NCBI RefSeq assembly: GCF_031127875.1
Contig: NZ_JARXIA010000014.1
Location: 113,656 to 177,655, forward strand
From: Pelagicoccus sp. SDUM812005
GTDB lineage: Bacteria; Verrucomicrobiota; Verrucomicrobiia; Opitutales; Opitutaceae
Direction of reading: 5' to 3'
Length of the DNA stretch: 64,000 bases
Made by a program: the position numbers and the translations under genes. Shown here piece after piece: positions 1 through 7,874 of this stretch. The notes below the pieces were generated by a model that did no database searches, was not told the DNA's origin, and saw nothing but the letters and a program-made list of their open reading frames with translations. The number at the start of each line of letters is the position of its first letter. Positions within the stretch are counted from its first letter, which is position 1.

Positions 1-1
1 A

Positions 2-952
2 GGTGGGACTGGGGCTATGGTGACGAGCTCCGGGAATGCGGCCACCTTGTGCGCGGTGACGATCGCGATGGCGGGAAGAAAGGGGAGTTTGGTGACGCAT
101 CCGGACATCTATGGCGGAAGCCACGAGTTGTTGGGGATCTTGTCGGATACGTTTGGCTTGCAGGTGAATGTTGTAAATCCGAGCGACGAGGCGGCATGGT
201 TGAAAGCGGTTTGGCAAGCGGGAGCTGTTTTGCTGGAGACTCCATCGAATCCGCTGATGCGATTGATCGACTTGCGGTCGACGGTGGAGGCGGCGCATGG
301 GAACGGGGCGCAGGTGATTGTGGACAACACGGTGGCGACCCCCTTTAACCAGCGGCCGTTTTCGTTTGGAGCGGATTGGGTCGTGCAGTCGACGACCAAG
401 TACTTGAACGGGCACTCGAACGTGGTGGGCGGTTGCTTGGTCAAGCGAGAGAAGCTACTGGCGGAAGACCGTCGCGTGCACAAGAACTTGGGAGGCACGG
501 TGAACGCTATGGAAGCTTGGCTGGTATTGCGCGGGCTGAGAACGTTCGCTCTGCGCATGGAGGCGCATAACCGCAATGGTGAGGCCATCGCCGATTGGCT
601 GAGTCGCCACTCCGCCGTATCCAAAGTTTATTACCCAGGTAGGGGCGAAGGGCGCCAAGAAGAGATTTTCGCCCAGCAGATGAGCGGCGGCAGCGGTTTC
701 CTCGCGTTCGAACTTGCGGGCGGAGGCGAGGCTGCGGAGCAGTTTCTGAACCGCATGCGCCTGGTAACGCATGCGGTGAGTTTGGGCGGTATGGAAAGTT
801 TGGCTACACGGCCTGCTATGTCGAGTCACCGCGGCATGAGCCCTGAGGCGCGGCGAGAAGCGGGAATCGCCGACGGCCTGATTCGCCTTTCGGTAGGTAC
901 GGAGGGGCTGGACGATTTGATCGCGGACCTGCGTCAGGCGCTGGAGCAATAG
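2..952 (+). CDS. Cystathionine gamma-synthase-like PLP enzyme (5' end outside window)
   Basis: The reading frame is open to the left edge, so the gene starts upstream; about 317 residues are present against about 390 for the family, so roughly 75 N-terminal residues are missing. This is a Cys/Met-metabolism PLP enzyme (fold type I) of transsulfuration or O-acyl-homoserine sulfhydrylation. The Schiff-base lysine sits in the STTKYLNGH motif (K128 counted from the first ATG at 17), and the pyridine-nitrogen aspartate in VDNTVATP. The C-terminal SLGGMESLATRPAMSSH segment is typical of the family. Cysteine synthase follows 9 bp downstream, so the two probably form an operon for cysteine/methionine interconversion. 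Cystathionine gamma-synthase, gamma-lyase and O-acetylhomoserine sulfhydrylase cannot be separated here. Confidence 0.9.
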   Translation, partial: GGTGAMVTSSGNAATLCAVTIAMAGRKGSLVTHPDIYGGSHELLGILSDTFGLQVNVVNPSDEAAWLKAVWQAGAVLLETPSNPLMRLIDLRSTVEAAHGNGAQVIVDNTVATPFNQRPFSFGADWVVQSTTKYLNGHSNVVGGCLVKREKLLAEDRRVHKNLGGTVNAMEAWLVLRGLRTFALRMEAHNRNGEAIADWLSRHSAVSKVYYPGRGEGRQEEIFAQQMSGGSGFLAFELAGGGEAAEQFLNRMRLVTHAVSLGGMESLATRPAMSSHRGMSPEARREAGIADGLIRLSVGTEGLDDLIADLRQALEQ

Positions 953-961
953 AATTTTGTT

Positions 962-1915
962 ATGAAGATATACAAGGACATTACGGAAACAATTGGAAAC
1001 ACGCCGTTGGTTCGCTTGAACCGGACTGCCGAGAAGTATGGAGCGCAGGCGGAAATCGTCTTGAAGCTGGAGTCGTTCAATCCGCTCTCGAGCGTGAAGG
1101 ATAGAATCGGCGCGGCGATGATCGATGCGGGGATGCGCGAGGGAAAAATCAATGTGGATACGACGCTTATCGAGGCGACGAGCGGCAACACGGGTATCGC
1201 TCTGGCTTTCGTGGCGGCGGCGAAGGGCTTGAAGCTGATCTTGACCATGCCGGACACGATGACGGTTGAACGCCGGAAGATCTTGAAGGTGCTGGGAGCC
1301 AAGCTGGTCTTGACGCCGGGCGCCAAAGGAATGAAGGGGGCGATCGCAGAAGCGGAGCGGATCGCCGCCACGATCCCGAATAGCTTTATCGTCAGCCAGT
1401 TCGCCAATCCCGCCAATCCGCAGATTCATAAGGAAACGACGGCTCAGGAGATCTGGCGGGATACGGAAGGGATGGTAGATGTCATCGTATCGGGAGTCGG
1501 CACGGGCGGGACGATAACTGGAATTTCGGAGGCGTTGAAGCCATTGAAGCCGGACTTGAGAATCGTAGCGGTGGAGCCGGACGGATCGCCGGTGCTGTCG
1601 GGCGGAGAGCCGGGGCCGCACAAGCTGCAAGGTCTAGGGGCGGGGTTCGTGCCAGCTGTTTTGAATACGAAGGCCTACGATGAAGTGGTGCGGGTCAAGG
1701 AGGCGGAATCGGCTCCTGTCAGTCGCGACGTAAATTGCCTCGACGGCATTCCGGTGGGCATCTCTTCGGGCGCAGCCATCTGGGCAGCGATAGAGTTGTC
1801 TAAGCGACCTGAATACAGGGGAAAGCGAATTGTGACGATTGTGCCGTCCAGCAGCGAGCGTTACCTGAGCTCGTGGCTGTTCGAGGACATCGATATCGAA
1901 GGGGATGAGCTCTAG
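962..1915 (+). CDS. cysK: Cysteine synthase A (O-acetylserine sulfhydrylase)
   Basis: A 317-residue fold-type II PLP enzyme that makes cysteine from O-acetylserine and sulfide in the cytoplasm. The PLP lysine is in PLSSVKDRIG (K46), the substrate-binding loop is TSGNTG (about residues 73-78), and the phosphate-binding glycine loop is GVGTGGT (about 180). The length matches CysK (about 310) rather than cystathionine beta-synthase with CBS domains. The C-terminal PSSSERYLSS stretch is also typical of CysK. It follows the gamma-synthase-like gene by 9 bp and is probably cotranscribed. The assimilatory sulfite reductase at 19881-21602 would supply its sulfide. Confidence 0.93.
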   Translation: MKIYKDITETIGNTPLVRLNRTAEKYGAQAEIVLKLESFNPLSSVKDRIGAAMIDAGMREGKINVDTTLIEATSGNTGIALAFVAAAKGLKLILTMPDTMTVERRKILKVLGAKLVLTPGAKGMKGAIAEAERIAATIPNSFIVSQFANPANPQIHKETTAQEIWRDTEGMVDVIVSGVGTGGTITGISEALKPLKPDLRIVAVEPDGSPVLSGGEPGPHKLQGLGAGFVPAVLNTKAYDEVVRVKEAESAPVSRDVNCLDGIPVGISSGAAIWAAIELSKRPEYRGKRIVTIVPSSSERYLSSWLFEDIDIEGDEL

Positions 1916-2053
1916 CGTGTACCTTTCAATGCGCGCGGACAGTTGCGCTAAGGGTGCACCTGCAGAAGAGAAGCGCGTGTCTGACTCAAGAACGGCGAAA
2001 ATTTAAAGAGTATGAAGTAGTTTAGTGGGCTAGAGCGTTAAGAGGGAGGTAGA

Positions 2054-2419
2054 ATGAAATACAGGAGATGGAATTATGGGGAGGACTCGCTGAGCGGACG
2101 AATCGCGCAACGCGTCGAGGAGCTGGAGGTTTTGTTGACGCGTGAGTCTTGGCTTCCGTTTAGCTTGCGAGGTTTGTTGGCGACAGAGTTGCCTCAGATC
2201 TTGAAAACGGTGAGGTCTGGCAGGGCGGTCTGGCGTAAGCGTGTTTCGAAGCAGCTGTTAGTATTGTCATTGGCGAGCTGGGTCTATGGACCCAGCGCTT
2301 TGGAATCGAAGACGATCTCGGGGATACAAGCGCTCGAGTTGGAGGTGAACGGTTTCATTTCCCAGGAGCGCAAGCACGAACGCAATGGCAAGGACGAACT
2401 GGAGGAAGGCGACGAGTAG
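2054..2419 (+). CDS. Hypothetical protein
   Basis: A 121-residue ORF that I do not recognise. Start choice is supported by a strong Shine-Dalgarno GGGAGGT about 6 bases before the ATG. The protein is charged and probably helical, with an arginine-rich middle (RKRVSK), one short hydrophobic stretch (LLVLSLASWVYG) and an acidic tail (ELEEGDE). No signal peptide or catalytic motif is seen. It stands alone between cysK and an opposing small gene. Confidence 0.5.
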   Translation: MKYRRWNYGEDSLSGRIAQRVEELEVLLTRESWLPFSLRGLLATELPQILKTVRSGRAVWRKRVSKQLLVLSLASWVYGPSALESKTISGIQALELEVNGFISQERKHERNGKDELEEGDE

Positions 2420-2619
2420 CCGGCTGGTTTTGAGTGTTTGAATCGCAGCGGGTACATTGTCCGCCGCTCGCGGCGTCGCTAACTTCTGCGATTCGTCGAG
2501 CTTCGAAGCCCGTAGGGTCAAATCGACGTGATGTCCCGTCGTGGTCTCCCGCGATCGACGGAGTCGACCCCTTGGGGCGGGGTGGCGATTTGAGAGCGAA
2601 GATATTCACTATTGGGAAA

Positions 2620-2645
2620 CGAGAGGGGCTAGGTAGCCCCTCTCG
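2620..2645 (-). terminator. Perfect hairpin, likely terminator of the 2653-2862 gene
   Basis: Perfect inverted repeat with 11-bp arms (CGAGAGGGGCT and its complement) around a 4-base loop. It begins 7 bases after the stop codon of the minus-strand ORF 2653-2862. On the minus strand it is followed by a short T stretch (TTTCCC), so termination may be weak. Its placement supports that small ORF being real. Confidence 0.6.
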
Positions 2646-2652
2646 TGGTTTA

Positions 2653-2862
2653 TCAGGAAGCTACTTTTGTTCTCTTGGCCCGTTCCTGCTCTCTCCTGCC
2701 GAGCTCTTCTGCGAGCGTGGAGCGAGCTTGCGAGGTGAGTTGCTTGGGATCGAGTTGCTGTAGCTGGATCGTGGGAAGACTGGCGTAGTGGGTTTTTAAG
2801 GACGCCGCGTCATTGGCCACTTCGTAGAAGGAAGCGAATCGCTTCCACCATCGTTTAATCAT
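2653..2862 (-). CDS. Small hypothetical protein (69 aa)
   Basis: A 69-residue ORF with an ATG start, an aromatic/basic N-terminus (MIKRWWKRFASFYEV) and a charged helical C-terminus. I do not recognise the family. Support comes from the perfect hairpin just after the stop codon; no clear Shine-Dalgarno precedes the ATG. The N-terminus looks amphipathic and could touch the membrane, which is inference only. Confidence 0.45.
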   Translation of the reverse strand: MIKRWWKRFASFYEVANDAASLKTHYASLPTIQLQQLDPKQLTSQARSTLAEELGRREQERAKRTKVAS

Positions 2863-3052
2863 AGTAAATTGAATACGTTTTGTGCGTTATCCGACACCCT
2901 AACCCTGCTCGAGCGGATGTCGCTGTATAGTGTTTTACAGCTGCTCCACCTTGCTCGCAGGAGTTTTCTCCTTCGAAACAGAAGGTCCGGGGGAGCGGCG
3001 CACTTGTAGTGCACTCTCGTGGGAACTTATAGGCTGACTCGCAGCTGTGAAA

Positions 3053-3412
3053 TTAGCGAGAAGTCGTGCTTCGCCGGGGAGGAGAGCGACAGTCGTAGGA
3101 CGCTCGCCATTCGCGTCCTGTCGTCCCAGTCCGTTCTTCCAGTAAGTCGCAGATTGGGAAATCGGGGGCGAGCCATGCCAGGTAGTCATCAGGGAGGTAC
3201 GCAAGTTTCGCTGGGGGTGTTTCCTCTTTTTGGAGAGGCCGCAGCGGCGAAGCCCTGTCGACGATGCCTTCAATGGAAGCGAGTTGGCTGTGGTTTGTGG
3301 CGATGGCCGCTTGTTTGCTGTCCGCTGGCACCGACGCGGCAACAAAGCCTTCACCGCCGGGAGATGCGGTGACAATAAAAAGTGCGACGAATAGATGCCA
3401 GATCGTTTTCAA
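3053..3412 (-). CDS. Possible exported hypothetical protein, perhaps frameshifted
   Basis: A 119-residue ORF from a TTG codon with a plausible Sec signal (MKTIWHLFVALFIVTAS) and then a polar mature part. The C-terminal third becomes Arg/Ser-rich and low in character. The overlapping minus-strand frame at 2935-3375 continues with more ordinary composition, so one frameshift near 3120 could join the two (stop at 2935). An opposing ORF (3264-3659) also begins with a signal-like stretch, so which strand is coding is unresolved. Confidence is low. Confidence 0.3.
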   Translation of the reverse strand: MKTIWHLFVALFIVTASPGGEGFVAASVPADSKQAAIATNHSQLASIEGIVDRASPLRPLQKEETPPAKLAYLPDDYLAWLAPDFPICDLLEERTGTTGREWRASYDCRSPPRRSTTSR

Positions 3413-3666
3413 GCGTCAAAGTGCTACAAGATACTGTGCAATGACGCTTGCGGGGCAGTTGTCAACTGCAGCGTACGCGCGCTTTTTGTCGTCTTCGGCT
3501 GGGAGGGAAACTTGGGGACCACGCCTTGAACTTAGAAAGAGCAGTAGCCCGCGGCGACCTGACGCAACCTACTGGGCTGAGGGGCGTTTGAGCGCCGACT
3601 CGAAGCAACATTCTGGCGCACCTTCGCGGGCTCAAAAGCCCCTTCGCTCCAGCATCTAGCACCACC

Positions 3667-4917
3667 TCATCCACACTCGACCGCTCTTTCTAGGTTGAAG
3701 CGAGCTTGTGTGAGGAGAGCGGCGATGGATAGCCCCGTCAGGGCAGCGGCTGCGGTCAGGATTTCAGGGGTGTGAGGCAGGTGAGGCCATTGGGTAAGAG
3801 TGGCTGCGGGGACATAGAACAAAACTGCCTCTCCGATTGCGAAACTGAGTAGGTAAAGGGCCGAAGCAGTGACCGTGGTCTTTGAATTGCGTATCCAGTT
3901 ATTGGAGATTCCCCATGCAATTAGGGCAGGGGTGACGACGCCTAGGAATACTAGGTGCAAGAAACCGATGGCTGCGGAACGGTGGCTGGCGAGGACGTCG
4001 AGACCGGGTAGACTGCCTGCGAACTGGAAGACGAATTTTAGGATAAGGCAAGCGAGGGCGACACGAAGCAGCTGCCTCTGGAGGTAGGGCAGGCGAGCGA
4101 TAAACCCTGCATCTAAGTTTTGGATACGAGAGAATATGATGCCGCAGCCAATGAGCTGGAGAATTGATCCGAGGAGAGAGGCCAGATTCACCAAGTAGGA
4201 GAAATTAGCCCATATGGCGGCTTGGGCCAAGGAAAGCAGGCAACCAGCGGTCAAGAAAGGGTAGGCTGCGGCGAAGGCGGACTCGAGTTTCTTTGAGTGA
4301 GAGAGCGCGATGACGGATGCTAGGAGGAAGAAGACGAACCAGCCATTGTACTGGAAATGCATGTAGAAATAGATGGAGAGCGTGTACCAGGGGGAGTCGC
4401 GGAGCTCGAGTGCTCCTAAGGGACCGAGGGCGAGGGGACCCACGCTCGAAATTGCCATGAATACGAGGGCGGTTCGCAGGTACTGCCTTCCGAGGGGTGG
4501 CAGTGCATTTTTTCGAAAGAGCTTCCATGCGAAGGCAAAGGTCGTGGTCATGTGGAGCGTGGAGAAGGAGATGCTCCAGAAGGCGTAGCCTTGGAAAGGG
4601 AAGGACGCGAGCATGCCTAGGTTGGCGATTTGCAGGAGATAGAAGACCTTGCGGAAGGCGGGGAGTTGGTCCTCGGTCGCGAAGTGTTGGATGCTGACGG
4701 CAAGGAGGGCATTGAAGACCCAAGCCAAGAATGCGGCGTGCGAGTGGGCGTGGAGGAAGTGGCGGTAGTTTACGGCGGCTATGGGTTCCAAGGCTTGGAG
4801 CCGAAGGAAGATTCCGAGCAGAGCGGCGATGAGGAAGAATGAAAGACCAGTGATGAAGACGGCACGGGCGAGACGGTCACGATTGTGAGGTCGAGATGAA
4901 GGCGTATCTATTGGCAT
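3667..4917 (-). CDS. Heme-copper oxidase subunit I-like membrane protein
   Basis: I chose the ATG at 4917 (MPIDTPSS...), because the open frame upstream to 5025 has no membrane-protein character. The product is about 416 residues with about 12 hydrophobic helices. Histidine-bearing helices resemble a divergent heme-copper oxidase/NnrS-like fold: FLHAHSHAAFLAW near residue 50, FYMHFQYNGWF near the middle and GFLHLVFLGVV in the last third. The HH pair and the HxH pair of true oxidases are not clearly both present, so metal binding may be partial. No partner subunits are adjacent. It may be a NO- or heme-related membrane protein; function is unknown. Confidence 0.75.
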   Translation of the reverse strand: MPIDTPSSRPHNRDRLARAVFITGLSFFLIAALLGIFLRLQALEPIAAVNYRHFLHAHSHAAFLAWVFNALLAVSIQHFATEDQLPAFRKVFYLLQIANLGMLASFPFQGYAFWSISFSTLHMTTTFAFAWKLFRKNALPPLGRQYLRTALVFMAISSVGPLALGPLGALELRDSPWYTLSIYFYMHFQYNGWFVFFLLASVIALSHSKKLESAFAAAYPFLTAGCLLSLAQAAIWANFSYLVNLASLLGSILQLIGCGIIFSRIQNLDAGFIARLPYLQRQLLRVALACLILKFVFQFAGSLPGLDVLASHRSAAIGFLHLVFLGVVTPALIAWGISNNWIRNSKTTVTASALYLLSFAIGEAVLFYVPAATLTQWPHLPHTPEILTAAAALTGLSIAALLTQARFNLERAVECG

Positions 4918-5126
4918 GGCTGTTATCGTGAATATATTCGTCCTAACTCTACGTTGTTCTCTCGAATCCCTGGAGTTTGTCCTTGGGACAAAGGTTTCAG
5001 CCGTAGTCGAAAAGACGAGATTCAAATATACCAGAGCTGAATGAAGTTAAATTCGCTGGTCGTCCGCCATACTCTGGAATTCCAATTGTTCAAATCTTTC
5101 TGTTCCGATAAACGCGGTGTACTTGT

Positions 5127-5987
5127 CTAGCGGTTTCTTAGATCAGGCGCGTTGAAAATGCGATCGAAGTTCGCGTCTATCCGATTTCGACTGATGAATT
5201 TCCGGAAACCCTTTATGGTAAATATGTGGAGGTGGCTTATTGTGTATTCGGTATGTCCATACGTCAGTCCTGTGTCGCATTCTATCGTATGGTCCACGAA
5301 ATATTCGCATGAATCGACCTGTTTGGGAGGTTCCGCCAGATTTCCATTGCTGTCATAGTCTGCGACCCACAAGTCCCCTTCGTTCAGGATCAGCAATGGC
5401 ATAACAAAGGTGTAAACCGGCATATCGTTTCTGCCTTGGAAATCTCTCCATGCCGTAGCCACCAAATCAATGCAGGAAGCCAGCGCTTGGTTCCACTTCA
5501 GGAATACTTCCTCGTCGTTGCTCACGAATTCGTCTTCCTTTCCTCTCGACTGCTTGATCCCAACGCGAGCCATCCCCTTGCCAACCATCTCCCATCTTCG
5601 GTAGGGCGATGTTCCATCTTCCCTGTAGATGGTTTTCTGCTCGATGCTGGTAATTTTCCCTTTTGCGGTTTTTAGATAACAAGCGAGCCTTTCGTGCGGT
5701 TCCCGTGGAAGCCTAGATACCAGTAATGGGTATTCCGAGCCAAGAGTCTTGCACTCGATTGCAAGCTTCAGCGCACAATCTCCGATGTATGGTCCAATGC
5801 TGACGCGCAGGTCGAATTGGCGCCTTTTTCCCGATTGTTGATCGAGATAGCTCCCCCCGTGTACCGCTTCAAGTTGGTATTCCTTGCACGCTTTCAATGC
5901 GGCCATTTCAAGAGCGAACCCTTCTTCCTGTGAAAGGTATCGCTCAAGGTCGGATGCCTCGATTTTCTTGTTCGCTTGTCTCGCCAT
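5127..5987 (-). CDS. PD-(D/E)XK nuclease-like protein, last gene of WYL-controlled cassette
   Basis: A 286-residue protein of no family I can name. It carries a restriction-endonuclease-like core: RRQFDLRV with D59, then a hydrophobic beta strand ending LAIECKTLG with E78-x-K80, and a preceding helix with E24/E27. This D...ExK arrangement is the PD-(D/E)XK signature. The rest of the chain is rich in aromatic and charged residues with no membrane segment. It starts 7 bases after the stop of the preceding gene and is the promoter-distal gene of the 7809-to-5127 operon. By analogy with defence islands it may be the DNA-cleaving effector; that role is inference from the motif and the context. Confidence 0.7.
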   Translation of the reverse strand: MARQANKKIEASDLERYLSQEEGFALEMAALKACKEYQLEAVHGGSYLDQQSGKRRQFDLRVSIGPYIGDCALKLAIECKTLGSEYPLLVSRLPREPHERLACYLKTAKGKITSIEQKTIYREDGTSPYRRWEMVGKGMARVGIKQSRGKEDEFVSNDEEVFLKWNQALASCIDLVATAWRDFQGRNDMPVYTFVMPLLILNEGDLWVADYDSNGNLAEPPKQVDSCEYFVDHTIECDTGLTYGHTEYTISHLHIFTIKGFRKFISRNRIDANFDRIFNAPDLRNR

Positions 5988-5994
5988 GTTGTCG

Positions 5995-6303
5995 CTAGGC
6001 TTGGCTCGAGATTGGCTCCCCGGCTATGATCGTATGGGAATAGGTTCCGTGATCGGCTTCGCCAAATCGTTCTAGGTGGCATGATCTGACATCGAACACG
6101 CGGCGGCAAAAGAAGCCTGGGGTTGAAGGTTTCGATTCTTTCCGAAGCTTGGCCCAAGCGACGAGCTTACCATCGCCTTGAAATGCTTTCTTCAAGCCTC
6201 CTTGTCTCGTACCGCCGATCGCTTCGCCTACCTTGATTAGTTTGTACTTCGATAGGTCGTCGATGAACTCGATGGCTTCCTCTTGGCTTATATCGGCGGC
6301 CAC
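5995..6303 (-). CDS. Hypothetical protein, cassette gene 6 (GTG start)
   Basis: A 102-residue unknown protein starting at GTG. A strong Shine-Dalgarno (GAAGGAGG) lies inside the end of the upstream 47-codon ORF, whose stop is one base before this GTG, so the pair is translationally coupled. The N-terminus is acidic and helical (SQEEAIEFIDDLSKYKL), and the middle has a glycine-rich turn (IGGTRQGGLKK). The C-terminal half has two cysteines (FFCRR, RSCHLE). The length fits a small accessory or antitoxin-like subunit; no function can be assigned. Confidence 0.6.
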   Translation of the reverse strand: MAADISQEEAIEFIDDLSKYKLIKVGEAIGGTRQGGLKKAFQGDGKLVAWAKLRKESKPSTPGFFCRRVFDVRSCHLERFGEADHGTYSHTIIAGEPISSQA

Positions 6304-6304
6304 T

Positions 6305-6448
6305 TTAGGCCCCCTCCTTCTTCTTTGGTGGCTTTATCGTCGGCATCTTTACTCCGGTCGTTGTGGGACGAAGAGACGCTCCTCGTGAATTGCTCAATGG
6401 AGAATAGATCTTCTTTGGCTGTTCCCGTGAATATTTGTCTTTGTTCAT
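6305..6448 (-). CDS. 47-residue basic Pro/Lys-rich small protein, cassette gene 5
   Basis: A short ATG-to-TAA ORF of 47 codons lying exactly between the stop of the two-helix membrane protein (6 bases upstream) and the GTG of the next gene (1 base downstream). Its 3' end carries that gene's Shine-Dalgarno. The product is strongly basic and ends in PTIKPPKKKEGA. Spacing and strand fit a real cassette gene, though a leader-like role in coupling translation is also possible. No homologous family is recalled. Confidence 0.5.
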   Translation of the reverse strand: MNKDKYSREQPKKIYSPLSNSRGASLRPTTTGVKMPTIKPPKKKEGA

Positions 6449-6454
6449 AATTGG

Positions 6455-6946
6455 CTATTTTCGAAGGAAGTATTCTTTTGCGATTAGAGTGGAATTTTTG
6501 AGGAGCTTGTCGTTGTGCGGTATAGTCAATTCTCCGATGTGCCGCTTCCACAATGCCCCAATCCTTCTTTTGAATTCGATCGTTTTTGCGTGGATTTCTC
6601 GTACGGTCAGGTCTCCTTCCGATATGCAGTACCACTCGTCCTCCATATCGATGAACAGTTCGTCAAATGCGTATGATAGGTTTCTGAGCGGCTTGATGCG
6701 TTTGCTGAACGGCAGATAGCTTTTAGCTGCATTGAGCACTTGCGAAAGCGCGATAAGGAATCCCCACAGAAACGAGAATTCTGCCCAAATGGCCCAGCCT
6801 CCGATGCAGACGCTTGAGGTAATCGCGAGATAAATTTCGATCCTGTTGTTCCATCGCTCGGAGCGAATTAGGTAGCCATGCACATAGTGGCAGTGAGCTT
6901 TGAACTCATTCATCGAGTCCCAGTACTCGTTCGCAATCTTGCTCAT
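6455..6946 (-). CDS. Two-helix membrane protein, SLATT-like, cassette gene 4
   Basis: I chose the ATG at 6946; a TTG two codons earlier is also possible. The 163-residue product has an amphipathic N-terminal helix, a hydrophobic hairpin of two membrane helices (EIYLAITSSVCIGGWAIW and FLWGFLIALSQVLNAAKSYL, about residues 36-75), then a long charged helical C-terminus. This architecture, a helical hairpin followed by a cytosolic coiled region, resembles SLATT-domain proteins, which are predicted pore-forming effectors in nucleotide-signalling defence systems. The SLATT assignment rests on architecture, not on a search. No nucleotide cyclase is encoded nearby. It is a candidate membrane effector of the cassette. 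Confidence 0.65.
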   Translation of the reverse strand: MSKIANEYWDSMNEFKAHCHYVHGYLIRSERWNNRIEIYLAITSSVCIGGWAIWAEFSFLWGFLIALSQVLNAAKSYLPFSKRIKPLRNLSYAFDELFIDMEDEWYCISEGDLTVREIHAKTIEFKRRIGALWKRHIGELTIPHNDKLLKNSTLIAKEYFLRK

Positions 6947-6968
6947 CCGCAATCAGAGCTAGAGCTCT

Positions 6969-7343
6969 TCAATTGTCGTCTTCTAGCCCCAGCATATCGG
7001 CTATCCATTCATCCTTGCGGTCGACTGGACGGTAGAATCCGTATCGTTTGGCGACGCCGTCGTAAAACTCGTCGATCAGTTCGTTTAGCCTGAATTCCGG
7101 GATCTCTATTAGCCGCCACTGGTAGCTTCCTACATTCGGGAGTTCCATATCCTTTTTCCAGTTGGAGTATGACAGATGATCATTGGGCTCGCCGTCTCTC
7201 ACAGAGAAACCATAGGCTTTTCCGTATTTCCCATTGGGCTCAATTTTCGTGATCACGATCAGATCATGATCGCTCCAGTTCCGCCGGGAAGCTGCGAAAG
7301 GGAGAGTTTGGATATCCGCGTAGATCTGGAAAACGTTCCTCAT
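6969..7343 (-). CDS. Hypothetical protein, cassette gene 3
   Basis: A 124-residue soluble unknown protein, ATG start. It is acidic, aromatic and lacks membrane segments and cysteines; it ends DMLGLEDDN. The N-terminal half looks like alternating beta strands (DLIVITKIEP, KAYGFSVRD) and the C-terminal half like helices (FRLNELIDEFYDGVAKRYG). It lies 31 bases after the Cys/His-rich gene and 22 bases before the membrane-protein gene, so it belongs to the same transcript. I recognise no family. Confidence 0.65.
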   Translation of the reverse strand: MRNVFQIYADIQTLPFAASRRNWSDHDLIVITKIEPNGKYGKAYGFSVRDGEPNDHLSYSNWKKDMELPNVGSYQWRLIEIPEFRLNELIDEFYDGVAKRYGFYRPVDRKDEWIADMLGLEDDN

Positions 7344-7374
7344 TATGGGCTATAGCAGATTGTTTGTAAATCGT

Positions 7375-7593
7375 TCAGCTTGTGTGACATGCTCTGCAGC
7401 ACCAGAAGCACCCGTTGATCCTCTCGTTAGGCCACTGTCGCTTCGCATGTAGCACGGCTCCGTGGCAACTCGCGTGGTAGCCAAGGTCCACCTGATTCTG
7501 TGGGAGCGGCATGTACTGGCACCCTGAAGTCGCATTGTGCACCTCGTAGTCGCCATTGTCTTGCTGGTTTTTGTTTATGATGAATTGTGGCAT
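7375..7593 (-). CDS. Small Cys/His-rich protein of a widespread uncharacterised family, cassette gene 2
   Basis: A 72-residue protein of the pattern MPxFxINKNxQxNGDxEVHN...C...LP...LGxxxxCxxAV...AK...NGCxxCCxxCHTS, which I recall as a widely distributed small family of unknown function in accessory regions. Visible conserved features are NGDYEVHN near residue 13, a Cys-Leu/Met-Pro stretch near 26, and the C-terminal NGCFWCCRACHTS, which could form a zinc site with upstream C/H residues. It starts 36 bases after the first cassette gene. The family memory is firm; its role is unknown. Confidence 0.8.
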   Translation of the reverse strand: MPQFIINKNQQDNGDYEVHNATSGCQYMPLPQNQVDLGYHASCHGAVLHAKRQWPNERINGCFWCCRACHTS

Positions 7594-7629
7594 TCTCGAT
7601 TCTTGTAGTTGATTGTTCTAAAATTAAAA

Positions 7630-7809
7630 TTATCTCTTCTTCTCTCTTCGAACCCCCTTGAATGGAGCTTTTGAGGAGGTCTTGACGTCTATAAAGCGTC
7701 CCGTGTCCGCGTCGCGTTTGGCCCAGTGGCCAGAGGAAGTTTTGGTTTGCGAGCGGCTTCTAACCGCTCCTTTTCTGTGTCCGTCGCCGATAGGTGGGTT
7801 AGTTGCCAT
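7630..7809 (-). CDS. 59-residue basic small protein of a widespread uncharacterised family, cassette gene 1
   Basis: ATG (7809) to TAA (7630). The sequence pattern MATNPPIGDGHRKGAVR...QT...W.KRD..TGRFIDVK....FKGVR matches a widely distributed small basic family that I recall from many accessory regions, always short and of unknown function. Conserved-looking pieces are GDGHRKGAV, KRDADTGRF and PFKGVRREKKR. It is the promoter-proximal gene of the operon; no Shine-Dalgarno is visible. High Arg/Lys content suggests nucleic acid binding, which is inference. Confidence 0.8.
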   Translation of the reverse strand: MATNPPIGDGHRKGAVRSRSQTKTSSGHWAKRDADTGRFIDVKTSSKAPFKGVRREKKR

Positions 7810-7823
7810 GTTCTTGTATGTAT

Positions 7824-7851
7824 TTGACTGCTTAAGTTAAGGACCTAATAC
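7824..7851 (+). promoter_or_regulatory. Likely promoter of the WYL regulator gene
   Basis: TTGACT (7824-7829) and TAATAC (7846-7851) with a 16-bp spacer, reading toward the regulator gene at 7928. The -10 lies inside the first palindrome (7843-7863), so a bound regulator would block it: classical autoregulation. Confidence 0.5.
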
Positions 7852-7863
7852 TTAGTGTTAGGT
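7843..7863. promoter_or_regulatory. Operator-like 21-bp palindrome 1
   Basis: Imperfect palindrome whose arms begin ACCTAA and end TTAGGT; the inner bases also pair except at one symmetric position. Its total length and its ACCT...AGGT ends are the same as in the second palindrome 37 bp away. It covers the -10 of the regulator promoter. BrxR/CapW-type WYL proteins are known to bind inverted repeats of this kind as dimers. Confidence 0.6.
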
Positions 7864-7874
7864 TAGTATGATTC

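Noticed and set aside
2434..2763. Plus-strand ORF of 109 codons over the 2620-2645 hairpin
   Set aside because: It runs through a perfect terminator hairpin and antisense to the better supported 2653-2862 ORF; no ribosome site or domain-like sequence.
3264..3659. Plus-strand ORF with a signal-peptide-like start
   Set aside because: Antisense to the 3053-3412 ORF; the mature part is Arg/Ser-rich and looks like out-of-frame sequence. I could not prove either strand, so only the minus-strand ORF was listed at low confidence.
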